From Clostridia bacterium (GTDB taxonomy: Bacteria > Bacillota > Clostridia > Christensenellales > Aristaeellaceae), in assembly GCA_017524725.1 (NCBI GenBank), contig JAFXUZ010000028.1:62001-126000 (forward strand): a stretch of 64,000 nt of DNA. Reading direction: 5' to 3'. The position numbers were made by a program, and so were the translations under genes. The notes beneath the pieces were generated by a model, which worked only from the letters and a program-made list of their open reading frames with translations, was not told the origin of the DNA and searched no databases. This document shows positions 1 to 8,486 of this stretch, one piece after another; the first letter of the stretch is position 1; every line of letters begins with the position of its first letter.

Positions 1-2364
1 GGAGTGATCCTTGACGGAGGGCTGAGTAATCCGATCGATCTGCAGCTGAGGTATTATCGGGATGTCCTGGGAGACGCTTTTGAAGCGGACTATGCTTTTG
101 TGCTTTCCTCTCTGCAGAAGTGGGTGCCGAGGATGCAGGACAGGGTCCGGCAGGACATTGCCGCGGCCATGATGGAAGAGATCGGCATTTTGAAGCGTGC
201 CGGCAAATCTGACGGGATCATTCGGAATATCTATATCAAATGGATGTGCTGGCTGTATTACAGCTTTGGACGTCTTGTTCCCTTTCTCGGTCAGAATGTT
301 CTGCCGAAGGTGCTTGTTTTCGGCGGGGATCCCAGCGCTCACGCGCTGATCATGCTGAAGATCATCTGTGCCGTCGGGGCCGATATCCTGATGGTGGACA
401 ATTCCTCCGGCGGCAAATATGAAAAACTAGATCCCCGGGACGAAATATCCCAGCACCTTACCGTGCCCGGAGGCAGACCGTTCCCTCCTGACCTGACGCT
501 GAAAAAACTTCGCTCTGAACGGAGCGTACGGCCGGCGGCTCCCGCAATGCCGCGTGTACAACAGCATATACAGCCTCCTCAGCGTCCTAAAGATCCTGCG
601 TCTCCTATACGGCAGAGTACCGCACAGCCTGCGCATCCCTTTGCGGGACCTGCCGGCACAAACACGCAGCAGCGCCATGTTCAGATCCCTCAGCGGAGCT
701 CCGCCCCTGACAGGCAGCCTGTGCCCCCGGCGGCGTACAGGCCTGCGGTTTTAAAGCCCGCCGTGCAGCAGAGGATCGATGTAGAGGACCGCTTTCCCCG
801 TCCCGCACGCAGCGAGTGCTGCAATGCCTGGATGAAGAATGCCTCCCTCGATTCAATCCTGACGAGTCCCGCAAACCGTGGCGAAGACGCGGCGCTGTTT
901 TACAATTCATTTATCCGCCTGACGGGCGTGACCGACAGGATGACTTACGCCAGCGAACTTCACCAGTTGTACAAGTCACTCCTGACCGCAAAACGCACGG
1001 TATTCGTGATCGACGGTCCGGTCCCGGAACCTGATACCGAAGAGATAGACAGCATCAGGCGCAGGAACTACAAGACGCCGGATGAAATGATCGTTGACCT
1101 GGCCGCTAACCTTCCCTCCTCAGCGCAGGTAGAATTGCAGAAGGAGATGCAGTCGGCCTTTGTACGTGTTTTAAAACGCGCAGCCGGGGAAGAAAAAAAC
1201 CTGAACCGCCTGACTGTCAGGGCCGTTTATCTGCTTTGCTGGATCAGGCGTTATCAGGGCGATATATTCAGGGGCTGGAAAGAGACGGACATCCCCGTCG
1301 TATTCAAAATGGGCGGATGCGGGAGCGATGCGGAAGCCATGTATTTCCGGTATTTGTCCATGCTGCCCACGGATACGGTGATCCTGAGCCCGGATCTGGA
1401 AAAGACCTGTATGCTTGAAGACGAACGCCTTCTGGAGATACGCGGCAGCCAGTCCATGAAGGTGATGCCGTTTCCCAAAAACAGCGGAAATCTGGAGATG
1501 GGCACCGTAGCCGCATTTGCGGAACAGGACCTGACGGAGATGCTTTACAGCGATTCCGGGATCTACCGCGCAAGACAATTCGAACGGGCGGAGATCATCA
1601 CCCTGAAGACCACTTATGATGAGATTTACATCCTGTGGGATCAGGAGCTGAAGTATCGGCCTAATTTCTCGGCCCGGGACGGAACGGTCAGCGTACCGGT
1701 CATCTATGCCAAGGTCTCGGGGGTAAAGAACGGAAAGCTCACGCCATACTGGCAGAAGGTCAGGGAACTGAAGGACGCAGGAGATACCCTCTTTTTCAGC
1801 CGTTTTCCCATCATCAGCCCAACAGAATGCGGGAAATACCAGAACCTGGCGTCCAAAGGCCTGAAAAAAGGAAAGATCCTCCGGGAAGAGATCCGCAAAG
1901 CCCGGGATTATCCCTTTGGGCTTCTGAGAAACGAGATACAGGAGCATATTTTCGATAAGCTCCAGCTGATGCTTGACCGACGGATCATCCGTGGGACATT
2001 TGAGAACGGCACGGAGTATACCGTGCTTTCCACGGCCCTGGGCGTAAGCAAGGATATTCTCCGGGCGGTGCAGGCGTTTGATTTCACCAAACGCAACCCA
2101 AAGGCAGTGGTGGTCTCCACCAAGGACGTTTCACCTTCCCTGGAGGATGCTATCCTGCTGACCTTCCTGAATGAGATCGGCTTTGATGTTGTGATGTTCG
2201 TCCCGACAGGATACCAGCTGATCGAACGGTTTTTGAACGACCATTATCCGGTGGAGCACCAGATCGGTGATTTTGTATATGATCTGGAGGTGCCGGACAT
2301 GAATTCCGCTTCCCCAACAAAAGCCCTGTCATGGCTGAACAATTTACTTAAGAGAGGTGACTGA
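1..2364 (+). CDS. YceG-like protein of the Ter/tellurite stress locus, 5' end cut off
   Basis: Open from the first bases of the window. A GTG at position 4 is the first possible start, but no ribosome binding site is visible, so the true N-terminus probably lies outside. The protein resembles the Bacillus YceG family (putative component of the Ter biosynthetic module), known to sit beside TelA/YceH in stress and tellurite-resistance loci; its biochemical role is not established. Counting from the GTG, residues about 7-170 form one unit, a Pro/Gln/Arg-rich linker covers about 172-260, and residues 270-786 hold a second, longer unit. The two units share a pattern: a YxxxL-rich helix near the start, a W/C-rich helix, then a beta strand ending in GG (KVLVFGG and VVFKMGG) followed by Asp near ILMVD / VILSPD. 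The stop (2362-2364) is one base before the telA ATG. Family call good, function unknown. Confidence 0.72.
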   Translation, partial: GVILDGGLSNPIDLQLRYYRDVLGDAFEADYAFVLSSLQKWVPRMQDRVRQDIAAAMMEEIGILKRAGKSDGIIRNIYIKWMCWLYYSFGRLVPFLGQNVLPKVLVFGGDPSAHALIMLKIICAVGADILMVDNSSGGKYEKLDPRDEISQHLTVPGGRPFPPDLTLKKLRSERSVRPAAPAMPRVQQHIQPPQRPKDPASPIRQSTAQPAHPFAGPAGTNTQQRHVQIPQRSSAPDRQPVPPAAYRPAVLKPAVQQRIDVEDRFPRPARSECCNAWMKNASLDSILTSPANRGEDAALFYNSFIRLTGVTDRMTYASELHQLYKSLLTAKRTVFVIDGPVPEPDTEEIDSIRRRNYKTPDEMIVDLAANLPSSAQVELQKEMQSAFVRVLKRAAGEEKNLNRLTVRAVYLLCWIRRYQGDIFRGWKETDIPVVFKMGGCGSDAEAMYFRYLSMLPTDTVILSPDLEKTCMLEDERLLEIRGSQSMKVMPFPKNSGNLEMGTVAAFAEQDLTEMLYSDSGIYRARQFERAEIITLKTTYDEIYILWDQELKYRPNFSARDGTVSVPVIYAKVSGVKNGKLTPYWQKVRELKDAGDTLFFSRFPIISPTECGKYQNLASKGLKKGKILREEIRKARDYPFGLLRNEIQEHIFDKLQLMLDRRIIRGTFENGTEYTVLSTALGVSKDILRAVQAFDFTKRNPKAVVVSTKDVSPSLEDAILLTFLNEIGFDVVMFVPTGYQLIERFLNDHYPVEHQIGDFVYDLEVPDMNSASPTKALSWLNNLLKRGD

Positions 2365-2365
2365 A

Positions 2366-3517
2366 ATGGCTATGAACTTTGGCCCGAGGCCCCAGGCCCA
2401 GGAACAGGCTAAAGCAAGCGTGGAGACCGTCCAGAATGAAATGATGGACATCAAGCCCTTTGACGTGCAGGCGGACCGCGAAGCTGCCCGGAATGCCCTG
2501 GCCCATTCTCCCGAGGTGGAAGATCTGACCGCGCAGATCGACGTCAACGACCTGACGACCATCATTTCCTTCGGGAAGGAATCCGCAGAAAAGATCTCCC
2601 AGGCATCGGATATTGTGCTCCGCAGTATGAGCCTGAGCCAGGTCAACGACACAGGCAAGCTTCTTACTACCCTGGGCAAGGTCATGGATCAGTTCAACAT
2701 TGATGAGATCCGGGAGAATCCATCGCTCTTCGGAAAGCTGTTCGGCGGATTGAAGAAGCAGCTGGAAAAGATCCTTGAAAAATACAACACCATGGGTGAT
2801 GAAGTGGACAAGATCTATGTCCAGCTGAAGCAGTACGAAAGGGAGATCATCCAGTCCAACAACAAACTGGAAGAAATGTTCCGTTCCAATCTGGATTACT
2901 ATCATGACCTGTGCAAATACATTGTCGCCGGCGAGCAGGGTTGCCAGGAGATCGCCGACTATATCGAGCAGAGAAAGCAGGATATGGAAGCGACCGGTGA
3001 CAGTTCCATCCAGTTTGAGATCCAGGGACTGGAACAGGCCAGGGATGCTCTGGAGCAGCGCACCCAGGACCTCAGGACCGCAGAGGTGGTGGCTATGCAG
3101 TCCATCCCGATGCTCAGGACCATGGAAGTCAGCAACCTGAACCTGGTCCGCAAGATCAATTCCGCCTTCATCATTACCATGCCTGTTTTCAAGCAGGCCC
3201 TTGCCCAGGCCATCATGCTCAAGAGGCAGAAGATACAGGCGGAAGCCCTCAATGCTCTGGATCAGCGGACCAACGAGATGCTGATGAAAAATGCGAAAAA
3301 TACCATGGAACAGTCCAAGATGGTCGCCCGCATGTCCTCCGGCAGTTCCATCAAGGTGGAGACGCTTGAGAACACGTGGAAGACCATTGTCGACGGGATC
3401 GAGGAGACCAGGAAGATCCAGGAGGACGCCAGGAAGCAGCGGGCCGACGACCAGGCGCGCCTGGAGAAGATCAAGCAGGATTTCAGCCAGAGGTTCAATA
3501 ACGGCCGTCCGCTTTGA
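2366..3517 (+). CDS. telA: Toxic anion resistance protein TelA/YceH family
   Basis: A 383-residue, mostly alpha-helical cytoplasmic protein of the TelA family (Pfam TelA), linked to tellurite and other toxic anion resistance and to cell-envelope stress; the mechanism is unknown. The family-typical stretch LFGGLKKQLEKILEKY lies around residues 125-140, followed by long Gln/Glu/Lys-rich helices. A conserved hydrophobic stretch in the second half (INSAFIITMPVFKQAL) precedes the helical C-terminal end. The ATG at 2366 is preferred over a GTG at 2357, because AGAGAGG at 2351-2357 sits eight bases before the ATG and overlaps that GTG. It starts two bases after the YceG-like stop, so the two are one transcription unit. 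A strong hairpin follows at 3585-3621. Confidence 0.9.
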   Translation: MAMNFGPRPQAQEQAKASVETVQNEMMDIKPFDVQADREAARNALAHSPEVEDLTAQIDVNDLTTIISFGKESAEKISQASDIVLRSMSLSQVNDTGKLLTTLGKVMDQFNIDEIRENPSLFGKLFGGLKKQLEKILEKYNTMGDEVDKIYVQLKQYEREIIQSNNKLEEMFRSNLDYYHDLCKYIVAGEQGCQEIADYIEQRKQDMEATGDSSIQFEIQGLEQARDALEQRTQDLRTAEVVAMQSIPMLRTMEVSNLNLVRKINSAFIITMPVFKQALAQAIMLKRQKIQAEALNALDQRTNEMLMKNAKNTMEQSKMVARMSSGSSIKVETLENTWKTIVDGIEETRKIQEDARKQRADDQARLEKIKQDFSQRFNNGRPL

Positions 3518-3550
3518 TCAGACCCTTAAAGTGTCATAAAACGATCCGCC

Positions 3551-3621
3551 GCGGACGATATCGTCCGCAGCGCGGAAAAGCAATAAACTGCCCGATCCTG
3601 TCAAATAGGATCGGGCAGTTT
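3551..3621. terminator. Convergent intrinsic terminator between telA and the oxidoreductase gene
   Basis: A perfect 15-bp stem, 3585-3599 with 3607-3621 and a 7-base loop, has A's at one end and T's at the other, so it can stop transcription from both sides. Just before it, 3551-3568 is a perfect 18-base palindrome (half-site GCGGACGAT). Confidence 0.88.
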
Positions 3622-3628
3622 CGTTGGA

Positions 3629-4783
3629 TCAATAGCTCCCCTCGGTGTCCGATGTGATATCCGCATCGGGTTTCCTTCGGGAGGAACGGAACCGTTCCAT
3701 CAGAAGATCGTAAAACAGCTTTTCGTCAATGGGAAGGGTAACTGCCGAATCCAGCCAGGAGGAAAGATGCATCGCGTTGGACAGCATCAGTCCGTTAATC
3801 CCCTCACGCCCGTCGGCGACAAGTGGCTCACCCCGCAGGATATTGGCTGCAAAGGCATTCAGGACTCCGGTATGCTGCGGGTTTGTTCCGTCAGTTTCCA
3901 CCTCGATGACAGTGCAGGGAGGTTTTCCGAAGGCTTCCCTGCTGGTGCGGCAGTATTCCCTTTCGTCGATCTCCAGCTTCCAGAAGGTCAGACGTCCGTT
4001 TTCGCAGACCAGCTTGCCTTTTGTGCCGGTGATCTCCAGGCGATTTGTGCCGGGCGCGTCGGCGGTGGTGGTGACAAACACACCTGTGGCGCCGTTTGCA
4101 AATTCCAGGTAGGCGGTCACGTCGTCCTCCACCTCGATGTCATGCCATTTGCCGTTGAACATATGTGCCTGCACTTTGACGGGCATCCCGCAGAGCCATT
4201 GCAGCAGGTCCAACTGGTGGGGGCACTGGTTCAGCAAAACACCACCGCCCTCGCCGCTCCAGGTGGCGCGCCAGGCTCCGGAATCGTAATAATACTGGGG
4301 GCGGTACCAGTCGGTGATCAGCCAGCTCATCCTTTTCATTTCGCCAAGCTCGCCGGATGTGATCATTTCCTTCATTTTACGGTAGAGGCAGTTGGTGCGC
4401 TGGTTGAACATCAGGGCAAAGGTCAGGTCCGGATGCTTGTCCGCTTCGATGATCATCTCCCGTACCTGGAGCGTATAGACTCCTGCGGGCTTTTCCACAA
4501 GGACGTGCTGCCCATACCTCATGGCAAGGATGGCCAGGTCCGGATGCTGGTAATGGGGGACGGAAATGAGAACGGCGTCGCATACGCGGCTTTCGATGAG
4601 TTCCGCGCCGTCTGAAAACACCCTGACGTCCGGAATGTGTTCTGCCGCCCATTGCCGGCGGCTCTCCCGCCTGTCGGCGACGGCGACGAGCCGGATGTCA
4701 GGGCATTCGCCCGAGGTGGCACGGGTCACATGTGTCGTGCCGATGTTGCCGATACCGATGATTCCGAGACGGATCATGTCCAT
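3629..4783 (-). CDS. Gfo/Idh/MocA family NAD(P)-dependent oxidoreductase
   Basis: A 384-residue cytoplasmic dehydrogenase. The N-terminal Rossmann fold begins with the GIIGIGNIG dinucleotide-binding loop, and the family hallmark EKPAG follows near residue 95-100. The C-terminal alpha/beta domain contains the GGG...NQCPHQLDLLQWL stretch that carries the catalytic His region. Family members oxidise or reduce sugars, inositols and similar polyols; the substrate cannot be read from sequence. The start at 4783 is chosen because AGGAGG lies six bases upstream, whereas an upstream in-frame ATG lacks a site. It is the last gene of a minus-strand run that begins with a binding protein at 9551, with 65 bases separating it from the ATPase gene, so the transported compound may be its substrate (inference). 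Confidence 0.87.
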   Translation of the reverse strand: MDMIRLGIIGIGNIGTTHVTRATSGECPDIRLVAVADRRESRRQWAAEHIPDVRVFSDGAELIESRVCDAVLISVPHYQHPDLAILAMRYGQHVLVEKPAGVYTLQVREMIIEADKHPDLTFALMFNQRTNCLYRKMKEMITSGELGEMKRMSWLITDWYRPQYYYDSGAWRATWSGEGGGVLLNQCPHQLDLLQWLCGMPVKVQAHMFNGKWHDIEVEDDVTAYLEFANGATGVFVTTTADAPGTNRLEITGTKGKLVCENGRLTFWKLEIDEREYCRTSREAFGKPPCTVIEVETDGTNPQHTGVLNAFAANILRGEPLVADGREGINGLMLSNAMHLSSWLDSAVTLPIDEKLFYDLLMERFRSSRRKPDADITSDTEGSY

Positions 4784-4848
4784 ATGGAGCCTCCTGATCA
4801 ATTGGTTGGTATTGAAAACAGAGTTATGCAAAAAGAACTGAATCTGTC

Positions 4849-5922
4849 TTAGGTCCTGATCATCAGGATCTCGTCCAGGGTGCCGTCATCCTTAAAGACC
4901 ATCATGTCCCTGACGTGCATCCGGACTTCCTTCCGGCTGTCAAGGCTTGCATGGGCGTATCCGTCGGCGATCACGCGAACGGTTTCTGAACCGACCTTAA
5001 CGCGGCAGTCGTCGACGTCTCCCAGATAATAATGGGCTTCCAGCGTTCCGCGGATCTCGCCGTCCTGTTGAAAAAGGATGTTTTCCGGACGGATAGCGAC
5101 GTCCACGTTTCCGCGAAGGCTGCCTTTATAGGGGAGGACCTGCCCCTCCATGGATGGGATGACGATTCGGCCGTCCTCCGCGATCCCTTTGAAAAAATCG
5201 ACTTTTCCCAGGAAATCCGCCACAAACTGGTTGGCCGGGCGGTTGTAGATATCTTCCGGGGGACCGCTCTGCTGCACCACGCCTCGATTGATCAGGAAGA
5301 TCCTGTCGCTCATGGCCATGGCCTCGGTTTGATCGTGTGTGACGTAGACCACGGTGATGCCGGTCTTTTTCTGGATCTCCTTGATCTCGAAACGCATCGA
5401 CTCACGCAGCTTTGCGTCCAGGTTGGAGAGGGGTTCGTCCAGCAGCAGGAGGCCCGGCGCGGCCACCAGAGCCCTGGCCAGGGCGACCCGCTGCTGCTGT
5501 CCGCCGGAAAGCTGGTTGGGAAACCGTTCGGCATACTGTTTCAGGTGCACGATGTCCAGGACCCGATCAACGCTATTGCGGATCTCGCTCTTTGCGGTAT
5601 GTCGGATGGCAAGGGGATAAGCAACGTTGTCGAATACGTTCATATGCGGCCAGACCGCGTAGCTCTGGAAAACCATGCCGATGGCGCGTTTTTCGGGGGG
5701 GATGAAGGTTTTGCCGCCGGAAACAAGCCGGTCGTCCAGGTACAGTTCCCCGGAGGTGGGCTTTTCAAACCCGGCGATGATGCGGAGCATTGTGGTCTTC
5801 CCACAGCCGGAAGGTCCGAGCAGGGTCACGAATTCCCCGTCACGGAAAGTGTCGGTGAATTCCTTCAGGACCGGATTGTCACCAAAGGATTTGGTGATAT
5901 GGCTGATTTTAACGCTTGCCAT
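4849..5922 (-). CDS. ABC transporter ATP-binding protein, FbpC/PotA type
   Basis: A 357-residue nucleotide-binding subunit. Walker A GPSGCGKTT is at residues 36-44, the signature is LSGGQQQR, Walker B is LLLLDEP, and the switch His is in VTHDQTEAMAMSD. A C-terminal TOBE-like regulatory region (about 240-357) is typical of the Fbp/Pot/Mal class. It would power the fused permease encoded just upstream (14-base gap). The family is often annotated as iron(III) or 2-aminoethylphosphonate transport, but a neighbouring dehydrogenase gene argues for caution. The window's second Fbp-type importer has no ATPase of its own, so this protein might serve both (speculative). Confidence 0.92.
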   Translation of the reverse strand: MASVKISHITKSFGDNPVLKEFTDTFRDGEFVTLLGPSGCGKTTMLRIIAGFEKPTSGELYLDDRLVSGGKTFIPPEKRAIGMVFQSYAVWPHMNVFDNVAYPLAIRHTAKSEIRNSVDRVLDIVHLKQYAERFPNQLSGGQQQRVALARALVAAPGLLLLDEPLSNLDAKLRESMRFEIKEIQKKTGITVVYVTHDQTEAMAMSDRIFLINRGVVQQSGPPEDIYNRPANQFVADFLGKVDFFKGIAEDGRIVIPSMEGQVLPYKGSLRGNVDVAIRPENILFQQDGEIRGTLEAHYYLGDVDDCRVKVGSETVRVIADGYAHASLDSRKEVRMHVRDMMVFKDDGTLDEILMIRT

Positions 5923-5936
5923 CGCTTATTCCTTTC

Positions 5937-8417
5937 TCAGATGGAAAATTCGCCCTTGGTGAGCCGCCCGAGGATAAAGTTAAGGACTACCACGATAAGA
6001 AGTATGCCAAAGGCCATAGCGCAGCTCATTGACTGGCTGGTGTTGGTCCAGTATTCATACAGCTGGAATCCGATGGTCTTTGTGGAGCTTGAGTACAGAA
6101 GGGCGGTCATGGACAATTCATAAAAACTGGGAATGAAGATCAGGAACCAGCCCGCGGCGATGCTGGGGAAGATCAGGGGGCCGGTGACGCGGCGCATCGT
6201 TGTAAGCCATCCGGCGCCGGAGACCTGGCTGCATTCCTCCAGGGAGACGTGGATCTGGCTCATGGCCGAAACCACGGTACGCATACCCATCATCTGGTAC
6301 TTGATCAGGTAAGCGATGATCATGATCCAGGCAGTGTTGTAGATATCCAGGCCGAAACTGCCGCGCATGGTCATGATCAGCCCCAGGGCGATGACCACAG
6401 AAGGCGTACCGGAGCCGAGGGTGATCAGGAAATTGGGAATGGTCCTGCCGCGGATGCGGGTGCGCTGCATCAGGTAGCTCATCACACAGGCGATGACAAG
6501 GCCTGCCGTGGCGGTGCAGGCAGCGAAGAGGAGGGAATTGCGCAGGCAGGAGATGGTCTCATTTCGCGTATAGATGCTTATCCAGTTGTTCAGGGTAAAG
6601 TTGCCGCTGTCCAGCACGCTTTTTCCGATGTCGCCCTTGAGGGATGTCAGGAGGATCGTTGCAAAAGGGATCACCACCATGACGACGGCAAAAAGAGAGA
6701 CCATGACCGTCAGCGGGATACGCCAGCGCCTCAGGTCCACGATGGAGGGGCGTACGGATTTGCCCGAGACAGTGATATACTGCTTGCGGGCCAGGACCAC
6801 GTCGGAAATGAACAGTACGATCAGCGCCACAGCCATCAGAAACACAGCCAGGGCCGTGGCGTCGTTCATTTTCACCTGACTCTGCCCATTGTATTCCACG
6901 ATCCTCGTGGTGACGGTGTTGACGTTTCCGGGAATACCCACGATGGAGGGGATCCCGTAGCAGCTGGCAGCGCTGATGAAGACCAGAAGCGCTCCGCCGA
7001 TCAGCGAAGGCATCATCATGGGAAGGGTCACTGTGAAGAGCGTTTTCAGCGGAGAGGCACCGGAAACACGGCCCGCCTCCTCCAGGGAGGGATCCATTTT
7101 TTCCATTGCCCGGCTGATGGTGATAAAGGCGTATGGATAATAGAAGGTGGTCAGTACCCATATCATCCCGGGAAGGGTGTATACGTTCAGAGGACCCGGG
7201 GAATCTCCGAGCCCGAAAAGAGTCCGGAGCCACAGATTCACTGTGCCCACGTTGGGGTTCATCAGCCTCAGCCAGGCCATGGCTCCTACATACGGCGGCA
7301 CCATGTAGGTGATGACGAAAAGCGAGCGGAAAAATTTCCGGCCGTACAGGTTTGTCCTGCCAACCAGAAAGGCCAGTGGGAAAGCGATCGCCGTACCGAA
7401 GATCATCGTCGCAAAGGACGCGATCAGTGTGTTTTTAAGGGCTTCCAGGTTCATCGGATCGGTGTACAGCCTTTGGAAGACGCCAAGGGAAAAGCTGCCC
7501 TCGGGGAAGAAGGAACGGAAAACCATGTATACCACCGGGAGCATCTGGAAATACAGAAGGAAGTCGACGATCAGAAGGATAAATATCCATTTGACGTCAA
7601 ATCTCCAGGTCTTCTCAGACAGCATCAGGAAAGCCAGCAGAACAGCGTCAAACATCAGGATGATCCCAAGGAGGACCACGGTTTTACTGTGGCCGGCGAT
7701 TATCTGGCGAAAAAAGGATACCTCCCCGAGGGCGGCCATGCGGAACGCATGCAGCTGCTGCTCCCTGTCCCGCACGCCTTTTTTAATTTCGCCGGCGATC
7801 TCTGCGCTATTTCCCCCGGCGGATCCCGAAGAGACGAAATAGATCTGCATGAGCGCGGCTTTTTTTTCTTCGCCGACAAGGTCTCCCACGGTACTTTCAG
7901 CTTCCGAGGGAATGGGAAGGGTGTCGTCCGCGGCACAGCGCAGCAGCCGGCGGCGGAATTCCGGAGAGTTTGCAGAGGCAATGGCTTTACGCGCGGAAGA
8001 ATTGATCTTGGGACCGGAAACGAGGTATGCCGCATAAAGGAGCTTCAGCGCCGTTTCGTCCTCACTGCCCGGGGAGAGCAGGATCGCGTTTTCTGCGTCC
8101 TTTCCGGCGTTTTCACATTGGCTTTCAAAAGACGAAACGGCAAGTGTCCGGACGGCGGAAAAGACGCCGGCCCTGTCATTTTCCTCAAGGGCGTCGGTGT
8201 CGGGCTTCAAATGCGACCGATAAACGGCATTGACGTGTCCTGAAAGCGCATAGATCACCCTGTAGGCGTTTTCTGAGGAAAAACCGTCGGCTTCCATGAT
8301 CTGCCGTCCGCCCAGCCCGGCTGAAAGCAGCAGTACACCGATCAGGAAAAGGGCGGCAAGGCCGCACTTTGTAAAGACCGGTGTTTTTTCACGGTGAAGG
8401 GAAGAATGATCTTTCAA
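5937..8417 (-). CDS. Fused two-domain ABC permease (FbpB type) with a large extracytoplasmic N-terminal domain
   Basis: About 826 residues from the proposed TTG start. After a first membrane segment (LAALFLIGVLLLSAGLGG) comes a soluble region of roughly 200 residues, rich in Ala, Glu and Ser, that should face the outside. A second segment and then a double permease of about twelve helices follow. Two EAA-type ATPase contact loops are visible (EEAGRVSGASPLKTL and EECSQVSGAGWLTTM), so one chain supplies both halves of the channel. FbpB-type permeases normally lack such an N-terminal domain; the homologue at 48372 is only 607 residues. An upstream in-frame ATG at 8483 lies in the preceding gene's terminator stem, so TTG at 8417, behind a GGGATCGGG stretch, is preferred; the start remains uncertain. 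Confidence 0.85.
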   Translation of the reverse strand: MKDHSSLHREKTPVFTKCGLAALFLIGVLLLSAGLGGRQIMEADGFSSENAYRVIYALSGHVNAVYRSHLKPDTDALEENDRAGVFSAVRTLAVSSFESQCENAGKDAENAILLSPGSEDETALKLLYAAYLVSGPKINSSARKAIASANSPEFRRRLLRCAADDTLPIPSEAESTVGDLVGEEKKAALMQIYFVSSGSAGGNSAEIAGEIKKGVRDREQQLHAFRMAALGEVSFFRQIIAGHSKTVVLLGIILMFDAVLLAFLMLSEKTWRFDVKWIFILLIVDFLLYFQMLPVVYMVFRSFFPEGSFSLGVFQRLYTDPMNLEALKNTLIASFATMIFGTAIAFPLAFLVGRTNLYGRKFFRSLFVITYMVPPYVGAMAWLRLMNPNVGTVNLWLRTLFGLGDSPGPLNVYTLPGMIWVLTTFYYPYAFITISRAMEKMDPSLEEAGRVSGASPLKTLFTVTLPMMMPSLIGGALLVFISAASCYGIPSIVGIPGNVNTVTTRIVEYNGQSQVKMNDATALAVFLMAVALIVLFISDVVLARKQYITVSGKSVRPSIVDLRRWRIPLTVMVSLFAVVMVVIPFATILLTSLKGDIGKSVLDSGNFTLNNWISIYTRNETISCLRNSLLFAACTATAGLVIACVMSYLMQRTRIRGRTIPNFLITLGSGTPSVVIALGLIMTMRGSFGLDIYNTAWIMIIAYLIKYQMMGMRTVVSAMSQIHVSLEECSQVSGAGWLTTMRRVTGPLIFPSIAAGWFLIFIPSFYELSMTALLYSSSTKTIGFQLYEYWTNTSQSMSCAMAFGILLIVVVLNFILGRLTKGEFSI

Positions 8418-8437
8418 TTTTCCCGATCCCTTTCGAT

Positions 8438-8480
8438 AAAAAAATACGCAGCCCCACCCCGGACAGGGCATGGGGCTGCG
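8438..8480 (-). terminator. Intercistronic intrinsic terminator after the binding-protein gene
   Basis: A ten-bp stem (8447-8456 with 8471-8480) is followed, in the minus direction, by seven T's (8444-8438). It lies between the binding protein and its permease, so only read-through reaches the permease, ATPase and dehydrogenase. This should favour an excess of binding protein. Confidence 0.85.
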
Positions 8481-8486
8481 CAAAGG

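Noticed and set aside
3551..3568. 18-base palindrome as a regulator operator
   Set aside because: It lies at the convergent 3' ends of two genes beside a terminator, where an accessory hairpin is more likely than an operator.
6249..8243. 664-codon open frame on the plus strand opposite the permease
   Set aside because: It lies wholly antisense to a convincing permease. Its His/Asp/Gly-rich composition is what reverse-complemented GC-biased codons give; there is no start site or family motif.
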